A stretch of DNA of 64,000 nt, taken from RHLJ01 sp965247355. Its GTDB lineage: Bacteria; Bacteroidota; Rhodothermia; Balneolales; Balneolaceae. This document shows positions 60,676 through 64,000 of the stretch, piece by piece. Position 1 is the first letter of the stretch. Each line of letters begins with the position of its first letter. Location: positions 1,984,001 through 2,048,000 of the forward strand of contig OZ252011.1 in the NCBI GenBank assembly GCA_965247355.1, read 5' to 3'. Below the pieces are notes generated by a model. The model was not told the origin of the DNA. It was given only the letters and a program-made list of their open reading frames with translations, and did not search any database. The translations under genes were made by a program, and so were the position numbers.

Positions 60676-60752
60676 ATAATGATGATCGTTTTTTGTAGCC
60701 ATTAATTCAGCAAATTGGTATATAAAACAAAATTAAAATTAGACTGTTGGCT

Positions 60753-61286
60753 ATGAAAACGTGGGACAATGAATATCCTGAAAGCTCAGAATATGCACAC
60801 TTCTATTCTACTTATGTAGGATTGGTTGAAAAAACGAATATCATTACTACTCTGAATACTCAAATGCATGAGGTGTTTACCCTTACGAATTCAGTTCCAG
60901 GTGATAAGGCTTATTTCAAGTATGCGCCTGATAAGTGGACCCTGAAAGAAGTGCTCGGACATATGATTGAAACTGAAAGGGTATTCTCATACCGGGCTTT
61001 TGCGATCAGCCGGGGAGATACACAATCATTACCCGGAATGGATCAGAACGAGTATATGAAGGACAATAATTATAATAGTCGTACCCTCGCCAATCTTTCG
61101 AACGAATATCTTGCTGTTCGGGTGTCAACTATCCATTTACTCAGTGCTATGACAAAAGCAATGATTGCTAAAAAAGGTAACGCAAGTGGAACCGATGTAA
61201 CTGTGCGGGCTTTAGCTTTTATTATAGCCGGACATGATATCCATCACTTAAATATCATTAAAGAAAAATACCTTGCTGAGGATTAA
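60753..61286 (+). CDS. DinB-fold (DUF664-type) protein
   Basis: 178 residues from the ATG at 60753; a TTG two codons upstream is the alternative. The four-helix DinB fold has metal-ligand histidines in LGHMIETERVFSYR and AGHDIHHLNIIKE. Family members are metal-dependent thiol transferases in some cases (bacillithiol or mycothiol), unknown in most. The name does not imply a role in DNA damage. It stops one base before the stop of the convergent glycosyltransferase. Confidence 0.86.
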   Translation: MKTWDNEYPESSEYAHFYSTYVGLVEKTNIITTLNTQMHEVFTLTNSVPGDKAYFKYAPDKWTLKEVLGHMIETERVFSYRAFAISRGDTQSLPGMDQNEYMKDNNYNSRTLANLSNEYLAVRVSTIHLLSAMTKAMIAKKGNASGTDVTVRALAFIIAGHDIHHLNIIKEKYLAED

Positions 61287-62291
61287 TCAGACTGCTTGCT
61301 TCTCTGTGACTCCGGCCGTAAGGATTTTCTGAACCAAATCGTCTTCATCTGAAATTTCCGGTAGTATTAACGCATCTCCATCCTTTAGCCATTCTTGAAC
61401 TTTCGATTTGAAAGTACCATCGAGGCTGTAGATCACATGACCTCCAAGTTCTTCAATTGCCGCGGCATTGCTTAATTGTTCATACTGATTTTTGATAGGA
61501 AGAGTGAGTAGTTTTTTACCCAAAAACATGGATTCGGAAGTGGTTTCAAACCCTGTTGAGGATACTACACCAAGACAGCCTTCTAAGCTTTTTAAAAAAG
61601 ACTCTTTTCCTATTGGTCTGACTTTTACGTTTCCTTTTTGATACTCTCTCTCACAGGTCGGGGAAAAGATATGCCATTCAATTTGACGAATGTTGTTGAA
61701 TACCGAACACAAGGTTTCATGATCAAAAGCCGGTAGATATACTGTAATATGATCTCCGGAAATGGGGTTTAATTCCTTTATCTGTTTTCTGATTATGGGT
61801 GGCTCAATGAAATCGTCATATCTGAGATAGTGCGAGCCAACCGCAGCACTGAAAGGAGCAAAATGCTTCATCACTCCTTCTGCTACCACCGATTTTTTCT
61901 TTGGCCTTGGGACATTTGACGACATGAATGATGCCTGGTGACTTATCCCAATACAAGGAATTCCGGCTGTCTGAGCTGCCCATGCCGTTACCGGCTCAAA
62001 ATCATTTACTACAAAATCATATTCATCTACCGGAGCTGAATGTACATCTCTGATGAGTTTAACCGGATTTAGGTTTAGTGCGGTATTAAAAAAGTCTACA
62101 CTTCCCTTACTGTCATAAGTCAGGCTGATTCCCCGCGCCTTGTAAGCAATCTCACCATCCAGGTCCATATGGAAATTGTACCCGCTAATGAGCACATCCA
62201 CTTCAGCGAACTCACGAAGTTTTGGGAGTACTACCTTTGCTCTGCTTATATGCCCATGTCCGGTTCCCTGAACACCATAAAGTATTTTCAT
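61287..62291 (-). CDS. glycosyltransferase of the MJ1255/GT28-like family
   Basis: 334 residues. The N-terminus ILYGVQGTGHGHISRA is the nucleotide-sugar-transferase GxGHxxR loop of this family, and VVSSTGFETTSESMFLGKKL is the donor-binding C-terminal motif (GT28-like). It should transfer a sugar to a lipid or glycan. Its start overlaps the stop of the LpxH-like phosphoesterase by 4 bp, so the two are made together. Confidence 0.82.
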   Translation of the reverse strand: MKILYGVQGTGHGHISRAKVVLPKLREFAEVDVLISGYNFHMDLDGEIAYKARGISLTYDSKGSVDFFNTALNLNPVKLIRDVHSAPVDEYDFVVNDFEPVTAWAAQTAGIPCIGISHQASFMSSNVPRPKKKSVVAEGVMKHFAPFSAAVGSHYLRYDDFIEPPIIRKQIKELNPISGDHITVYLPAFDHETLCSVFNNIRQIEWHIFSPTCEREYQKGNVKVRPIGKESFLKSLEGCLGVVSSTGFETTSESMFLGKKLLTLPIKNQYEQLSNAAAIEELGGHVIYSLDGTFKSKVQEWLKDGDALILPEISDEDDLVQKILTAGVTEKQAV

Positions 62292-63103
62292 CCGATCATA
62301 ACTTTAGAGTTCATTGTGTGACGTTGCACCATTTGAGTCACCTTTGGACTCTCTTTTAAAGCAATATCTTCTTCATATCGATATAAACTCCATTCTTCTC
62401 CGTCGTATTCAAGGCAGGTAAGATTTTCAATCCAATCACCGGAATTCAGGTAAATCACTGAACCTTTCTCGTTTTCATAGCCTCTTATTTTGGGTTGATG
62501 AATATGCCCACAAATCACATAATCATAGCCTTCTTCGATGGCCAGCTCCATTGCAGTGACTTCAAAATCATCGATGAAATTAACCGCCGTTTTCACACTA
62601 TCTTTGATTTTCTTTGAAAGAGAGATTTTTCCATATCCCAACTTCATAGAGATAGTATTCACCCACCGATTTATGAGAATCAAAAGCTCGTAGCCCTTTC
62701 CTCCAAGCTTGGCCAACCATTTAGAATACTTCATGGTTACATCAAAAATATCTCCATGAAAAAACCATACCTTTTCGCCATTCATCTCCAGTACCAGCTT
62801 ATCCCTGATAAATAACGGCCCCAGCTGGAGGCTTGAGATTTTTCGGAGTGTTTCGTCATGATTACCTGTGAGGTAATAGATATCGATGCCGTTAGTCATC
62901 ATTGTGATAAGCGTTCTGATTACATGCATATGTGCTTCCGGCCAGTAGTACTTTTTGAACTGCCACATATCAATAAAATCGCCATTTAGGATAATACGCT
63001 TCGGATTAATGGAATTGAGATATTGAACGAGCTCTACCGCATGGCAACCTACTGTTCCCAGATGAACATCTGAGATCACTACCGTATCAAGGGATCTTTT
63101 CAT
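62288..63103 (-). CDS. UDP-2,3-diacylglucosamine pyrophosphatase-like metallophosphoesterase
   Basis: 271 residues. All metallophosphoesterase motifs are present: ISDVHLG, LNGDFIDMWQ, LTGNHDE, FFHGDIFD and GHIHQPK. It resembles LpxH and its relatives. Whether it is the lipid A enzyme or a paralogue acting on another phospholipid cannot be told. The coupling to a glycosyltransferase points to envelope glycolipid synthesis. Confidence 0.85.
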   Translation of the reverse strand: MKRSLDTVVISDVHLGTVGCHAVELVQYLNSINPKRIILNGDFIDMWQFKKYYWPEAHMHVIRTLITMMTNGIDIYYLTGNHDETLRKISSLQLGPLFIRDKLVLEMNGEKVWFFHGDIFDVTMKYSKWLAKLGGKGYELLILINRWVNTISMKLGYGKISLSKKIKDSVKTAVNFIDDFEVTAMELAIEEGYDYVICGHIHQPKIRGYENEKGSVIYLNSGDWIENLTCLEYDGEEWSLYRYEEDIALKESPKVTQMVQRHTMNSKVMIG

Positions 63104-63283
63104 AGCCTGTAATTGATGATTTACTTAATAATATCAGGCTCCTGTGTTATCACAGATTAGCTTCATTATTATTATTTGGTAATCGAAATGTTACCGAATC
63201 GTAACCTCATGAGCTCTTTCGATTCTTTTGTTTTATAAATTTTGAGCTACATTAAAGGGTCAGTATTCATAAAAAAGAAAGAA

Positions 63284-63736
63284 ATGTCAGAGTCAGAAGA
63301 GCAAAAAATCATCCACGTCCACCTTCCACAAAAAGAGGCTTTTAAAACTACATTAACAGCAGGTAAACATGAACTTGTTTCTGACGAACCTACCAGTGTT
63401 GAAGGCGGTCAGAACTTAGGTCCCGATCCTTATGATTTACTCCTGATGGCATTGGGCTCGTGTACTGTAATGACCGTTAAGATGTATGCTCAGCGAAAAG
63501 GCTGGGAAGTTGGTGAAATGTATATGGAGCTTAAGCATAATAAGAGTCACGTAGAAGACTGCAAGACCTGTGATATGCCTTCCTCAAAAATAGATCTTAT
63601 TGAGAAAGAGCTGATTATTAAAGGTGACATCACTGATGAACAAAAAGAAAAGCTGTTAGAGATTTCAAAGAAGTGCCCCGTGCATAAAAGTTTACTAACT
63701 GAGGTTCGAATAGAAAGTAAAATCAGTGTTCAATAA
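63284..63736 (+). CDS. OsmC-family protein
   Basis: 150 residues from the ATG at 63284; an upstream TTG at 63242 is less likely. The conserved cysteines of OsmC/Ohr proteins are C60 (LGSCTVMTVKMYA) and C131 (KKCPVHKSL). Two extra cysteines occur in CKTCD (C93, C96). OsmC proteins reduce organic hydroperoxides with dihydrolipoyl donors; the spacing is that of the YhfA/OsmC-like subgroup. Confidence 0.9.
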   Translation: MSESEEQKIIHVHLPQKEAFKTTLTAGKHELVSDEPTSVEGGQNLGPDPYDLLLMALGSCTVMTVKMYAQRKGWEVGEMYMELKHNKSHVEDCKTCDMPSSKIDLIEKELIIKGDITDEQKEKLLEISKKCPVHKSLLTEVRIESKISVQ

Positions 63737-63764
63737 ATTCATACAAAGCTCGTTGGTGGTCTGA

Positions 63765-64000
63765 ATGAAATTAGGAAATATGCACTGCAGAACTCTTCTA
63801 ATAATTGGTATCCTGTTAACAGGATGTAATGTTTTTCAAAATGAACAATCCTCAGAACGAGTCTGGATGTTTGTCCCTTCTGCCGAACGTCAGTGTATCA
63901 CTCCTGAATATTCCTCACTCGAAGAAGCTGTAAATCAGCTTACCCAAAATGATATTACCGTCCTAAGTTCTAACGAACTGAACTATGTGGTTTGTGAGGC
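63765..64000 (+). CDS. putative lipoprotein (partial, 3' end outside window)
   Basis: 78 codons are visible. A signal region with lipobox (LLIIGILLTGCNVF) predicts a lipoprotein with Cys21. A second ATG at residue 6 could be the start. The visible mature part (WMFVPSAERQCITPEYSS) has no recognised family. It is 28 bp behind the OsmC gene on the same strand. Confidence 0.6.
   Translation, partial: MKLGNMHCRTLLIIGILLTGCNVFQNEQSSERVWMFVPSAERQCITPEYSSLEEAVNQLTQNDITVLSSNELNYVVCE

Noticed and set aside
60753..61286. DinB-fold gene as a member of the SOS regulon
   Set aside because: The shared 26-bp element is absent upstream, and the DinB-fold family name is not evidence of a DNA-damage role.

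Overview
The window is about 40% G+C and densely coded, with no rRNA, tRNA, insertion sequence, phage or CRISPR locus that I can see. It reads as chromosome of a marine or saline member of the Balneolota/Rhodothermota side of the Bacteroidota (Balneola or Gracilimonas-like). The basis is a C-terminal type IX sorting domain of the NYPNPFNP kind, a DnaE with an N-terminal proofreading exonuclease, many AT-rich starts without a Shine-Dalgarno sequence, and lipoprotein NamZ and DUF4412 proteins. The lineage is inferred; no marker RNA is present.

Layout. 1-6.2 kb (minus strand): a TetR-fadE fatty-acid oxidation operon with a palindromic operator, a thioredoxin-like/pdxH/trmB operon, and a PA0069-type radical SAM gene. 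6.2-14 kb: a lipoprotein amidohydrolase, a CTP synthase/Nudix pair, GDPD, rlmB, a NamZ-like lipoprotein and ndk. 14-21.3 kb (plus strand): a class III cyclase, mgsA-yyaL, an ECF sigma/anti-sigma pair and a GNAT gene. 21.3-28.3 kb: a probable small RNA with an ECF-type promoter, DUF4412, mnmA, a secreted DsrE protein, a type IX-secreted AGE-fold protein, HNH, a PiT-like transporter and an RsbW-like kinase. 28.3-35.1 kb: an RND efflux operon, an RluA-type synthase and trxA. 35.3-42 kb: dnaE divergent from umuD, an S23-type gene between 8-bp tandem repeats, and umuC. 42-50 kb: a GhrA-like gene, a lipoprotein, a toxin-antitoxin pair fused head-to-tail to crcB, ilvE, ppc and a hydrolase. 50-56.6 kb: tag, two orphan AT-rich genes, GH43, GNAT and an APC permease, with several intergenic repeat elements. 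56.6-60.7 kb: a persulfide/thiosulfate operon with its divergent GntR regulator. 60.7-64 kb: DinB-fold, glycosyltransferase/LpxH-like pair, OsmC and a partial lipoprotein.

The most interesting signals are these. (1) A 26-bp element with 24 identical positions sits upstream of both umuD and the radical SAM gene 33 kb away, suggesting a shared DNA-damage regulon. (2) UmuD keeps the full fold, but both catalytic dyad residues are substituted (Ser to Ala, Lys to Arg). (3) A four-helix-bundle (S23) gene lies inside the umuD-umuC operon, flanked on both sides by tandem repeats with 8-bp units. (4) A bipartite ECF-type promoter (CAATCC, 16-nt spacer, CGTAYT) occurs in front of the sigma gene and again in front of a roughly 70-nt orphan transcript ending in an intrinsic terminator. 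(5) A two-tier symmetric dyad abuts the start codon of the AGE-fold gene. (6) A GntR/HutC regulator carries a near-perfect 24-bp operator beside a sulfur operon.
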